DNA of 24,345 bases. Origin: Prevotella sp. UBA4268 (GTDB lineage: Bacteria > Bacteroidota > Bacteroidia > Bacteroidales > Bacteroidaceae). Shown here one piece after another: positions 7,434 to 15,022 of the stretch (the stretch's first letter is position 1; the number at the start of each line of letters is the position of its first letter). Under the pieces are notes generated by a model. That model did not search any database. It was not told the origin of the DNA and was given only the letters and a program-made list of their open reading frames with translations. Made by a program: the position numbers and the translations under genes. The stretch is taken from assembly GCA_002395135.1 (NCBI GenBank), contig DGWC01000039.1:1751-26095 (forward strand), written 5' to 3'.

Positions 7434-8948
7434 ATGAAAGCAAAAAGACAATTTACACGAGGAAAGGCGCGTGGACTGCTTTGGGCGGTTTGTGCGCTTC
7501 TCATGGTTGCGTGTGCCGAGGGGTATGATTCGCCCAACGGTTTCGACATGGGTGTGAGAAACGCCCAGATGCAGTCGCCCGACTCTGTTGGCTTCGCGGT
7601 AAGCGCCGACGGAAAGAGTGCTGTGGTGTCGTGGAATCTCGTTCCCGGTGCCGACGGTCACGAAGTTACTTTCGTGAATGTGGACGATCCGACCAACCCC
7701 GTTGTCATCGACGGCTATGAAAACAAAGTGATTGACGGAAGCCGGTTCACGGTCAGTGTGGCTGAGGATTCCAAGTATCAGTTGACCATCCGCACGTTGG
7801 GCAACAAGAAACTGAACAACACCGATGCGACAGAGGCAAAGACGTTTGACCTGACCACACTGGTGCCAAAAGTGGCAACCATTCCCAACGGAGCGGATAT
7901 CCACGAATGGTGGGACGCTCAGCAATGGGATACGCTTGCCTACGAGGTGGCCATTGAACTGGAGCCGGGAGGTTTTTACACGATGAGCGACACGGTGGAT
8001 TTCGCCGGACATCTGTTTACCTTCCGCGGTGACAAAGTGAACCGCCCCACGGTGAAGATAACTGGCAACGGCGCATTTGCGACATACAACGGACTGAAGG
8101 TGAAGTTCATCAACTTCGACATGACAGATGCCACGTCGGGTGGATTCGTCTGTATGACTTCGAAATACAAACTTCCCGACCGGATTCTCAGTGAGAACCT
8201 GGGCTTTTCGCGTAACGGCAATCCCATTACGGGCATCTATAACGTGCTGAACCCCATCTATATCTCGCAATGCTGGTTCAAGAACCTGCCCCATGCCATG
8301 CTGTATGCCAACGAGGTGGCATGTGCCTACTGGAGTTTCACGGTGAGCGACTGCATTGTGCAGATGAGGAACACCACGAACTCAAACATAGGATTCATCA
8401 ATCTCTATAATACGGGCCGCCAGGTGAAGAACATCGTCATCGAGAACAGCACTATCTATAATGTGGTGGACAATGCGTCGGCCTGCTTCGCACGCTATGC
8501 CGTGAGCGATTCAAATACTGACCCCGCCAAGGTGTTCGGCGATACCAGCAGGGAGTTGAGCAGCACGTCATGGCGAATCAGCAATACCACTTTCTCAAAG
8601 TGCTATACGGGCTGGCGATGGGTGAACAACGTGAGCGGCTCGGGCAGGACGATGACCATCGACCATTCTATTTTCTATGACGTGGCGCAGTTGTACCGCG
8701 TGAACAGCGGATCGCGCACCTATCGTTTCAATGTGCTGAGCAGTCCGCGCGAGGACGACATCAAGCGAAACAGTAGTATGAATGATTCCGGCGGCGCACC
8801 GTTTGCCTCGGTCTATGATCCGAAATTCAGGGGCGATGTTACACAGGAACTTGATTTCTCTAAGCCTAACGGCGGCGTTGACTTTACGCCCCAGGAGGCG
8901 CAGGTAATTGTCAATAATGTGGGCGATCCCCGCTGGCTGACCAAATAA
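7434..8948 (+). CDS. Surface lipoprotein, FN3-like plus beta-helix (DUF4957/DUF5123 type), first gene of PUL operon 1
   Basis: A 504-residue predicted outer-membrane lipoprotein. The signal peptide ends in LLMVAC with lipid-anchored Cys27; the mature start CAEGYDS carries acidic residues compatible with surface export. Residues about 48-140 form a fibronectin III-like domain (VVSWNLVPGADGHEVTF, YQLTIRTLGN). From about 175 to 380 there are beta-helix rungs (FTFRGDKVNRPTVKI, VKFINFDM, ISQCWFKN, VSDCIVQM, IENSTIYNV). The C-terminal part, ending NNVGDPRW, matches what I remember of DUF5123. Such proteins accompany SusCD in pectin-type PULs and are thought to bind glycan at the surface; no catalytic residues are evident. 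It is the first gene of the operon, 31 bases before the SusC gene. The product of 20688-22199 is a clear paralogue of nearly equal length. Confidence 0.85.
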   Translation: MKAKRQFTRGKARGLLWAVCALLMVACAEGYDSPNGFDMGVRNAQMQSPDSVGFAVSADGKSAVVSWNLVPGADGHEVTFVNVDDPTNPVVIDGYENKVIDGSRFTVSVAEDSKYQLTIRTLGNKKLNNTDATEAKTFDLTTLVPKVATIPNGADIHEWWDAQQWDTLAYEVAIELEPGGFYTMSDTVDFAGHLFTFRGDKVNRPTVKITGNGAFATYNGLKVKFINFDMTDATSGGFVCMTSKYKLPDRILSENLGFSRNGNPITGIYNVLNPIYISQCWFKNLPHAMLYANEVACAYWSFTVSDCIVQMRNTTNSNIGFINLYNTGRQVKNIVIENSTIYNVVDNASACFARYAVSDSNTDPAKVFGDTSRELSSTSWRISNTTFSKCYTGWRWVNNVSGSGRTMTIDHSIFYDVAQLYRVNSGSRTYRFNVLSSPREDDIKRNSSMNDSGGAPFASVYDPKFRGDVTQELDFSKPNGGVDFTPQEAQVIVNNVGDPRWLTK

Positions 8949-8979
8949 TATTCAATGCGCATAAACAAAGAATACGACT

Positions 8980-11900
8980 ATGATGAAGAAACATATAATA
9001 ATAGGTATAGGGCTTTGTGCGGCGGTGGCTTTCTCCGTTCCCGCAGTGGCTCAGCAGAATAAGGCTGCCAGTTCTCAGACATCAGGCCGCAATGTAACCG
9101 GTGTGGTGGTTGACGAGAACGGAGAGCCCATCATCGGTGCCACCATCACAGTGGCTGGCCATTCGCAGGGCGGTGCCATTACTGACTTAGACGGAAAGTT
9201 TTCTATCAGGGTGCCGGCCGGTGGAAAGATCAAAGTGAGTTATATCGGATTTGTTACGCAGACCGTGAGCAAACTCGACGGCAATGTGCGCGTCGTGCTG
9301 AAGGAAGATGCGTCGAGCCTCGACGAGGTGGTTGTTGTGGGTTACGGTGCCTTGAAGCAGAAGAATGTGACGGGTGCCGTGGAAGTGATCAACCCCGAAG
9401 AGTTGAAGGACCTGGCGGTTACCAGCCTTTCGGAGGCCCTTATCGGTATGTCGCCGTCAATCCACGTAAGCATGCCGTCGACAGGTCGTCCCGGTGAGAA
9501 CGCCACCATCACCATCCGTCAGGCACGCGATGCCGTGGCCCTGATTCCTACCACCGACATGAACGGTGCCAGTGCGGGCGGACAGAAGAATCCGGCTCCG
9601 CTCTATGTGATTGACGATTTCGTGTATCAGGACGGCGAGAAAGGTGAAGAGGAATTCAACAACCTTGACGTGGACGAAGTGGAGAGCATCACCATCTTGA
9701 AGGATGCCGCCGCCGCCATCTATGGTGCCTACGGTGCCTATGGTGTGATCTTGGTGAAGACCAAGAGAGGACGCTCTGGACAGCCGCGCATCTCCTATCA
9801 GGCACAAATGGGATATGTGGATGCCGTGATGCACGCCGACATGCTCGACGGCTACAACTACGGCCGCATCTACAATGCTGCCAAGCAAGCCTATTCGCTG
9901 CAGCAGAACAAGACTCCCGACCGTCTCACCGACTTCTTCCAGGCCGACGAGTTGGAGCAGATGAAGAACATGAACTACGATCTGCTGGATAAATACTGGT
10001 CTTCGTCGCTCTCGCAGCGCCACAGCGTGAATGTGAACGGAGGAAACGAAAAAGCCACGTTCTTTGCGGGTGTTACGTATCAGACACAGGACGGTAACAT
10101 CGGAAAACTCGACTACAACCGTTGGAACTATCGTGCCGGTATCACCGCCAATGTAACCAAGTTCCTGAAAGCCACGCTTTCTGTATCTGGCGACGACTCT
10201 CACAAGAATATGCATGCCACCAGTAACAGCGGCGGTGGTAACCAAGAGGACTATCTCTACATGATGAAGAACCCGTCGTATATCCCCGACGAGATCAATG
10301 GTTATCCCATCTACCACTCTGGCATGGAGAACGACCCGTCGTTCCAGAATTACTACAACTACAAGAGTCTCTATAACTCTATCAACAACCGCGAGCAGAA
10401 GTCGAACTCCATGTCTATCCAAGGTTCTTTGGAGGCTGACCTGGGCGGCATCTGGAGTCCGCTGAAGGGCTTGCATGCCAAACTCACTTACTCGCGCAAC
10501 GTGGGTAACAGCCACGACAACAGTATCAAGATGGAGAACATAGTATATCGCGTGAAGAACCGAGGAGGTACCGGACGACACCTCTACATCACCGACCCCA
10601 GTGCCATCATCGACAATGATCCGGATGTGGACTACGACGAGACAACGCTCGAGGGATTCCGATATACGTCGTTTGAGAATCTGGAGCAGCGCATCCTGAA
10701 CAGCGGACAGGCATCTATCATTACCAATCAGGCCGACCGCAACAGCAGTTATCAGGTGAACTTCATGCTCATCTACGGACGCAAGTTCGGCAAGCACGAT
10801 GTGAGCGGAACATTCTCGATAGAAAGAGGAGAGAGCGAGAGCAGTTACAACTATACCGAGGGAACCCACCCGCTGTCGTTCAGCGACGGTACTTCCAACT
10901 CGCTGGCCGACGACACGCACAAAGATGCCAACTGGGGACGCAGCGAAAGTGCCAACCTGGCTTACATCGGACGTGTGAACTACGCTTATGCCGACAAGTA
11001 TCTCTTTGAGTTCCTCATCCGTTCTCAGGCTTCGGCCTCTAAGTTCGCACCCGAAAACTACTGGGGCGCTTTCCCAAGTTTCTCTGCCGGATGGGTGTTG
11101 TCTGAGGAGAAATGGTTCAACAAGGAGAAATGGAAGATCGACTTTGCCAAGTTGCGCGCTTCATTCGGTATCATGGGACGCGACAACGTGGAGGCATGGC
11201 GCTGGCTTCAGTTGTATTCTTACAACCCCACGCGCGGACCGATCTTCGGTACGGATATCACCAAGACTTCTGCCCGCGCCTTCCAGTTGCCGGAGAAATC
11301 GGGAACCAACCGCGACCTGCACTGGGACAAGAACATCAAGACCAACCTCGGACTTGACCTGCGCATGCTCGACGACCGCCTGTCGCTCTCGCTCGATGCT
11401 TATTATGATTTCGGACGCGAGATGTTTGCCATCCCCACATCCAACGAGATGCCGGGAACGGCCGGAACCTATCCAGCCCCGGAAAACTACAGCGAGATGG
11501 ATATGTATGGTGTGGAGGCCATCGTGGGATGGCGCCAGCGCATCAATAAAGATATGTATGTGTCGGCACGCCTCGGATTCTCATACGACGACAACAAGGT
11601 GCTGAAGACCTACTGGCCGCGCACCGGGCAGCGTTCTTTCACAAGCGTTGTCAAAGGCGAGCGCAGCGACCGCGGTCTGTGGGGCTATTCCTGCTTAGGC
11701 ATGTTCCGCAGTTACCAGGAGATTGAGGAGTATTTCCAGAAATACAACATCACCGACTATTTGGGACTCACCCAGAGTCAGGTGCATCCGGGTATGCTCA
11801 TCTATGAGGATATCCGCGGACAGAAGATCGAGGGAACCGACGACTATGGAGAAAGGGACGGTAAGGTGGATTCCAACGACTATGTCAAGATTTCCAACCG

Positions 11901-12426
11901 CGCCAACAATCCTTATTCGAGCAACCTGAACCTGAACTTCGTCTACAAGTCGTTCTCGCTCAACGCAACGCTCACGGGAGAGTGGGGCGCCTACACCATG
12001 ATGCCCAACATGTTCAAGGAGTCGTTCAGCAGCATGGAAACCACCAACGTGTCGACCATGTGGAACGATATGTTCATCTATGAGGACGTAACAGATGCTT
12101 CGGGTAGAGTCATCGCCGCTGCCAATCCCAACGGACGTTGGCCGAACTTCGGTTTTACCGAGTCGTCGGTCAACTCGCAGACTTCTACTTTCTGGCGCAT
12201 GTCGGCCACGCAAATCTATCTGCGCAACATCACCATCGCCTATACTTTCCCCAAATCATGGGTGAAGAGCGTGGGACTGAATGCGGTGCGTTTCAACATC
12301 ACCTGCCAGAACGCTTTCAGTTTCTATAACGCTTGTCCGGGAGGCTACTGGAACAACTTCGCCGGAAGTTATGGCAGTTACCCCGTGGTGCGCAAGATTA
12401 CGGCTGGCTTGAATGTAACATTCTAA
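8980..12426 (+). CDS. SusC/RagA family TonB-dependent outer-membrane transporter (operon 1)
   Basis: A 1148-residue TonB-linked porin that would import oligosaccharides together with the SusD partner encoded next. A signal peptide ends near AVAQ (residue 25). A carboxypeptidase-D-regulatory-like domain spans about 38-110 (NVTGVVVDENGEPIIGAT, ITDLDGKFSI, VSYIGF), then the DEVVVVGYG segment (115-123), plug domain (about 124-270), and a beta-barrel ending in ITAGLNVTF with the terminal Phe usual for outer-membrane barrels. The plug is divergent: IRQARD replaces the usual IRGxG motif, LYVIDDF replaces LYVIDGF, YGAYGAYGVILVKT replaces the canonical YGARAANG form, and an extra stretch lies between the first two. 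The start may be either of two adjacent ATGs (8980 or 8983). The SusD gene follows after 26 bases. Confidence 0.95.
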   Translation: MMKKHIIIGIGLCAAVAFSVPAVAQQNKAASSQTSGRNVTGVVVDENGEPIIGATITVAGHSQGGAITDLDGKFSIRVPAGGKIKVSYIGFVTQTVSKLDGNVRVVLKEDASSLDEVVVVGYGALKQKNVTGAVEVINPEELKDLAVTSLSEALIGMSPSIHVSMPSTGRPGENATITIRQARDAVALIPTTDMNGASAGGQKNPAPLYVIDDFVYQDGEKGEEEFNNLDVDEVESITILKDAAAAIYGAYGAYGVILVKTKRGRSGQPRISYQAQMGYVDAVMHADMLDGYNYGRIYNAAKQAYSLQQNKTPDRLTDFFQADELEQMKNMNYDLLDKYWSSSLSQRHSVNVNGGNEKATFFAGVTYQTQDGNIGKLDYNRWNYRAGITANVTKFLKATLSVSGDDSHKNMHATSNSGGGNQEDYLYMMKNPSYIPDEINGYPIYHSGMENDPSFQNYYNYKSLYNSINNREQKSNSMSIQGSLEADLGGIWSPLKGLHAKLTYSRNVGNSHDNSIKMENIVYRVKNRGGTGRHLYITDPSAIIDNDPDVDYDETTLEGFRYTSFENLEQRILNSGQASIITNQADRNSSYQVNFMLIYGRKFGKHDVSGTFSIERGESESSYNYTEGTHPLSFSDGTSNSLADDTHKDANWGRSESANLAYIGRVNYAYADKYLFEFLIRSQASASKFAPENYWGAFPSFSAGWVLSEEKWFNKEKWKIDFAKLRASFGIMGRDNVEAWRWLQLYSYNPTRGPIFGTDITKTSARAFQLPEKSGTNRDLHWDKNIKTNLGLDLRMLDDRLSLSLDAYYDFGREMFAIPTSNEMPGTAGTYPAPENYSEMDMYGVEAIVGWRQRINKDMYVSARLGFSYDDNKVLKTYWPRTGQRSFTSVVKGERSDRGLWGYSCLGMFRSYQEIEEYFQKYNITDYLGLTQSQVHPGMLIYEDIRGQKIEGTDDYGERDGKVDSNDYVKISNRANNPYSSNLNLNFVYKSFSLNATLTGEWGAYTMMPNMFKESFSSMETTNVSTMWNDMFIYEDVTDASGRVIAAANPNGRWPNFGFTESSVNSQTSTFWRMSATQIYLRNITIAYTFPKSWVKSVGLNAVRFNITCQNAFSFYNACPGGYWNNFAGSYGSYPVVRKITAGLNVTF

Positions 12427-12452
12427 ACAACAAGATAAAAACATATCATATT

Positions 12453-14753
12453 ATGACACGCAATATATTGAAAACAATCAGTGCCATCTGCCTCTTCAGC
12501 GCAGCCTTGATGAGTTGCAGCGATGACTTTCTGGCAGAGAAGCGGCCTTTCGGCTCTTTCGGCGAGAATGATATCTATAATGACTGGGAGTCGGTGAAAC
12601 TCCGCTTGAACTATGTGTATCAGGGTTCGCTGCCTTATTTCCGCGGATATAATGCTGATGCAAGGAACATGGGCGGCAACTCTACGTCAACCAACGGACC
12701 GAGCGATCTGTGGCCTGTGGGACTGCCCGATGTGCTTTCCACCAATGCCGACGAGTTTGCCGGCTACGGACACAACGGCTATGGCTATTACCGCGACCCG
12801 TCTACCGTGTGGACCAACACTAATATTCACAAGTATTTCTGGACGGGTACGAATGAGAATCCGTGGAAGAAAATGCGCGAGTGCACCGATGTCATTGTGA
12901 AAGTGGGCAGAAGTGACGGACTCACAGAGAACCAGAAGAACTGGGCACAGGGCCAGGCTCGCTTCTTCCGCGCTACACGCTATTTCCGTTTGTTCAAGCG
13001 TTTCGGCGGCACGCCCATCATTCCCGACTTGCAGGGAACAACGCTCAGCGACTCGCTCGACCTTAGAGTGGCACGCCAGAGCACGGAAGATACGTTCAAC
13101 TTTATCATCGAAGATCTCACCACAGCCGGCGAGCAGTTGCCTGTTCGCTGGGAGGAAGAGGCTTTCGACTGGGGACGCGTAACGGCCGGATCAGCCTATG
13201 CGCTGGCAGGATATGTGGCCAACTATTATGCAAGTCCTATATTCAACCGCCAAGACGAGCAGGATCGTTGGCAGAAAGCCTACGAACTGAACACGAAGGC
13301 TATTGAGAAACTCAATGAGGGACATTTCGGACTCTCTTATGAAGGCAATCCTGGCAACAACGCCAGCAACTGGGCCAGGATTTGGTGCAATATCTATGGT
13401 GGCGACAACTTGAACTCTGAGGCTGTCTTCATGGCCAACTGTAACAATGCCTCTGGTGATGGAAGCGACCAGTTGTACAATTGTCTGGAGCAGACATTGC
13501 GTCCGAGCAACTGCGGCGGTGGCGGTGGCATCACTCCTTCAGCAGAGATGGTGGATGCATTCCCCATGGCCGACGGCAAGCGCCCCGAGGAAGCCGGTCT
13601 GTATCAGTATGACAAGAAACTCTTCTTCCTCAACCGCGATCCGCGTTTCTATCGCACATTTGCCTTCCCAGGCACACAGTGGAAGTTCCTCGGTGCCATC
13701 ACTGACGACCTCGTTGAGAAGTGTCCTTATGCTACAGGACAGGAATATGAATTGCAGAACTGGGCATGGTATAACAATACAGATAATCTGGCTGCTTCTG
13801 ACCAGTACGGTTACTATGGTGACCTTTTGGCCCGCAACGGAAAGAGCATTTATGTGCGCAAGAAGTCACAAGACTATGGTCTCGGTGTAACGCCGATGTA
13901 TGTCTTCGACAGTTCGTCTGCCTTCAGTCGTAACGGTCAGCCGCTGCTGGCCATGCGCTATACTGAAGTGTTGCTCAATCTGGCAGAGGCAGCCTGTGGC
14001 ATCAACCGTCTGGATGAGGCATATAACATTCTCGTACGCATTCGTCAGCGCGTAGGTTACACAGGCGACTGCGGTCTGAATCCAGAAATCCGCAGCAACC
14101 GTGCCAAGATGTTCGAAGCCATTCTCTATGAGCGCAAGATTGAACTGGCCTACGAGGGCAAGCGCTTCGACGACTGCCATCGCTGGATGCTCTTTGACGG
14201 TGGAGTGGGGCAGGACGCTATCGGCGGAAGCAGTTGGATTCCTTCTGGATGGGGCGGCAACACCTGTACCTATCTCGGCGTGAAACCGCTGAACGAAGTG
14301 ACATTGCACAGGATAGAGATGTACTTTGATCCCGAGGAGTTCATGGGCTCTTACGAACTTACCACCGATCCTTTCGCAGCACTTGAAATCGACAAGCCTA
14401 AAGCATTGACGCTCGAAGAGGATTTCACCACCTCATACGACGAGGAGACTGGCAACACCGTGTATGCCAATGCTGATGTCAGGGCACTGGCCAATTTCTA
14501 CCGCACATACATTCTCCGCAAGGACATTACCACAATGAATGCCACTGATGAGGAAACGGGTGAAGTGCTCGGTTCTACATGGGATCCTAAGTGCTACCTG
14601 ATGGGACTGAACTCTACCGATCAGGACAACAACCCCAACGTGGTGCAGACAATCGGCTGGAACAGTGCTTTCGGAGGCATGGGCTCCTTCGACCCGCTGA
14701 GCAAGAACCCGAACACAGCCGTATCAACAGAGGTTTCAACCACCACTGAGTAA
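12453..14753 (+). CDS. SusD/RagB family glycan-binding outer-membrane lipoprotein (operon 1)
   Basis: A 766-residue SusD-type lipoprotein forming the lid on its SusC partner. The lipobox gives Cys22, followed by SDD, a typical surface-export signal. The TPR-containing SusD fold is indicated by AQGQARFFRATRYFRLFKRFGG (about 165-186), and by LLNLAEAACG, RIRQRVGY and YERKIELAYEGKRFDD further on. At 766 residues it is much longer than the roughly 500-600 usual for SusD. The frame is open upstream to 12333, but that part overlaps the SusC gene in another frame and lacks a signal sequence; the ATG at 12453 starts a proper lipoprotein signal. Two terminator hairpins follow the stop. Its paralogue is the product of 15023-17323. 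Confidence 0.94.
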   Translation: MTRNILKTISAICLFSAALMSCSDDFLAEKRPFGSFGENDIYNDWESVKLRLNYVYQGSLPYFRGYNADARNMGGNSTSTNGPSDLWPVGLPDVLSTNADEFAGYGHNGYGYYRDPSTVWTNTNIHKYFWTGTNENPWKKMRECTDVIVKVGRSDGLTENQKNWAQGQARFFRATRYFRLFKRFGGTPIIPDLQGTTLSDSLDLRVARQSTEDTFNFIIEDLTTAGEQLPVRWEEEAFDWGRVTAGSAYALAGYVANYYASPIFNRQDEQDRWQKAYELNTKAIEKLNEGHFGLSYEGNPGNNASNWARIWCNIYGGDNLNSEAVFMANCNNASGDGSDQLYNCLEQTLRPSNCGGGGGITPSAEMVDAFPMADGKRPEEAGLYQYDKKLFFLNRDPRFYRTFAFPGTQWKFLGAITDDLVEKCPYATGQEYELQNWAWYNNTDNLAASDQYGYYGDLLARNGKSIYVRKKSQDYGLGVTPMYVFDSSSAFSRNGQPLLAMRYTEVLLNLAEAACGINRLDEAYNILVRIRQRVGYTGDCGLNPEIRSNRAKMFEAILYERKIELAYEGKRFDDCHRWMLFDGGVGQDAIGGSSWIPSGWGGNTCTYLGVKPLNEVTLHRIEMYFDPEEFMGSYELTTDPFAALEIDKPKALTLEEDFTTSYDEETGNTVYANADVRALANFYRTYILRKDITTMNATDEETGEVLGSTWDPKCYLMGLNSTDQDNNPNVVQTIGWNSAFGGMGSFDPLSKNPNTAVSTEVSTTTE

Positions 14754-14760
14754 TTCTTAT

Positions 14761-14789
14761 AAAAGGTTTTTGCCATCAAAAACCTTTTT
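14761..14789 (+). terminator. First terminator hairpin after the operon 1 SusD gene
   Basis: AAAAGGTTTTT (14761-14771) pairs with AAAAACCTTTT (14778-14788) over a 6-nt loop and ends in a T run. It begins 7 bases after the stop. The stem is AT-rich and nearly symmetric, so it may act weakly in both directions. Confidence 0.65.
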
Positions 14790-14790
14790 A

Positions 14791-14834
14791 TGCCGGTGAT
14801 GATTCGCAAAAGAATTATCACCGGCAGTTTTTTT
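14791..14834 (+). terminator. Strong intrinsic terminator of operon 1
   Basis: TGCCGGTGATGATT (14791-14804) pairs with AATTATCACCGGCA (14813-14826), 14 bp with one G-T wobble, over an 8-nt loop. Seven T follow at 14828-14834. Together with the hairpin just before it, this is a double stop for + strand transcription heading into the convergent operon. Confidence 0.88.
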
Positions 14835-14854
14835 ATTGAGTTGTGGGATTAAGT

Positions 14855-14944
14855 CTTATGGGGCTTATAAGGCCTATATTCTCCTATAAGTCTTATAGGC
14901 CCTATAGGGCTAATGGGCCAAATAAGCCAAATAGGCCAAATGGC
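14855..14944. repeat. Array of ten degenerate 9-bp tandem repeats
   Basis: Consecutive 9-mers starting at 14855 read CTTATGGGG, CTTATAAGG, CCTATATTC, TCCTATAAG, TCTTATAGG, CCCTATAGG, GCTAATGGG, CCAAATAAG, CCAAATAGG, CCAAATGGC. The loose consensus is YCTATARGG, with a one-base register shift after the third unit. Several units are self-complementary (CTTATAAG, CCTATAGG). It lies exactly between the two sets of convergent terminators and holds no ORF. Confidence 0.75.
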
Positions 14945-14960
14945 CGGGGAGGGTCTTCCA

Positions 14961-15001
14961 GAAAAGAAAAATGGGAGGGCGCTCACTGGGCGCCCTCCCA
15001 T
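14961..15001 (-). terminator. Strong intrinsic terminator of operon 2
   Basis: ATGGGAGGGCGC (14971-14982) pairs perfectly with GCGCCCTCCCAT (14990-15001), 12 bp with a 7-nt loop. On the - strand it is followed by TTTTCTTTTC (complement of 14961-14970). It lies 21 bases past the stop of the SusD gene at 15023. Confidence 0.88.
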
Positions 15002-15022
15002 CGGGAATGATTATCAGAATGA

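Noticed and set aside
9457..10920. A 487-codon open frame on the - strand inside the operon 1 SusC gene
   Set aside because: Antisense shadow of a clear TonB-dependent transporter; its composition is Val/His/Arg-rich and resembles no protein family.
12333..12452. N-terminal extension of the operon 1 SusD gene
   Set aside because: It overlaps the SusC gene in another frame and would bury the lipoprotein signal that begins at 12453.
14855..14944. CRISPR array
   Set aside because: The units are 9-bp, degenerate and contiguous without spacers, and no cas gene is present.
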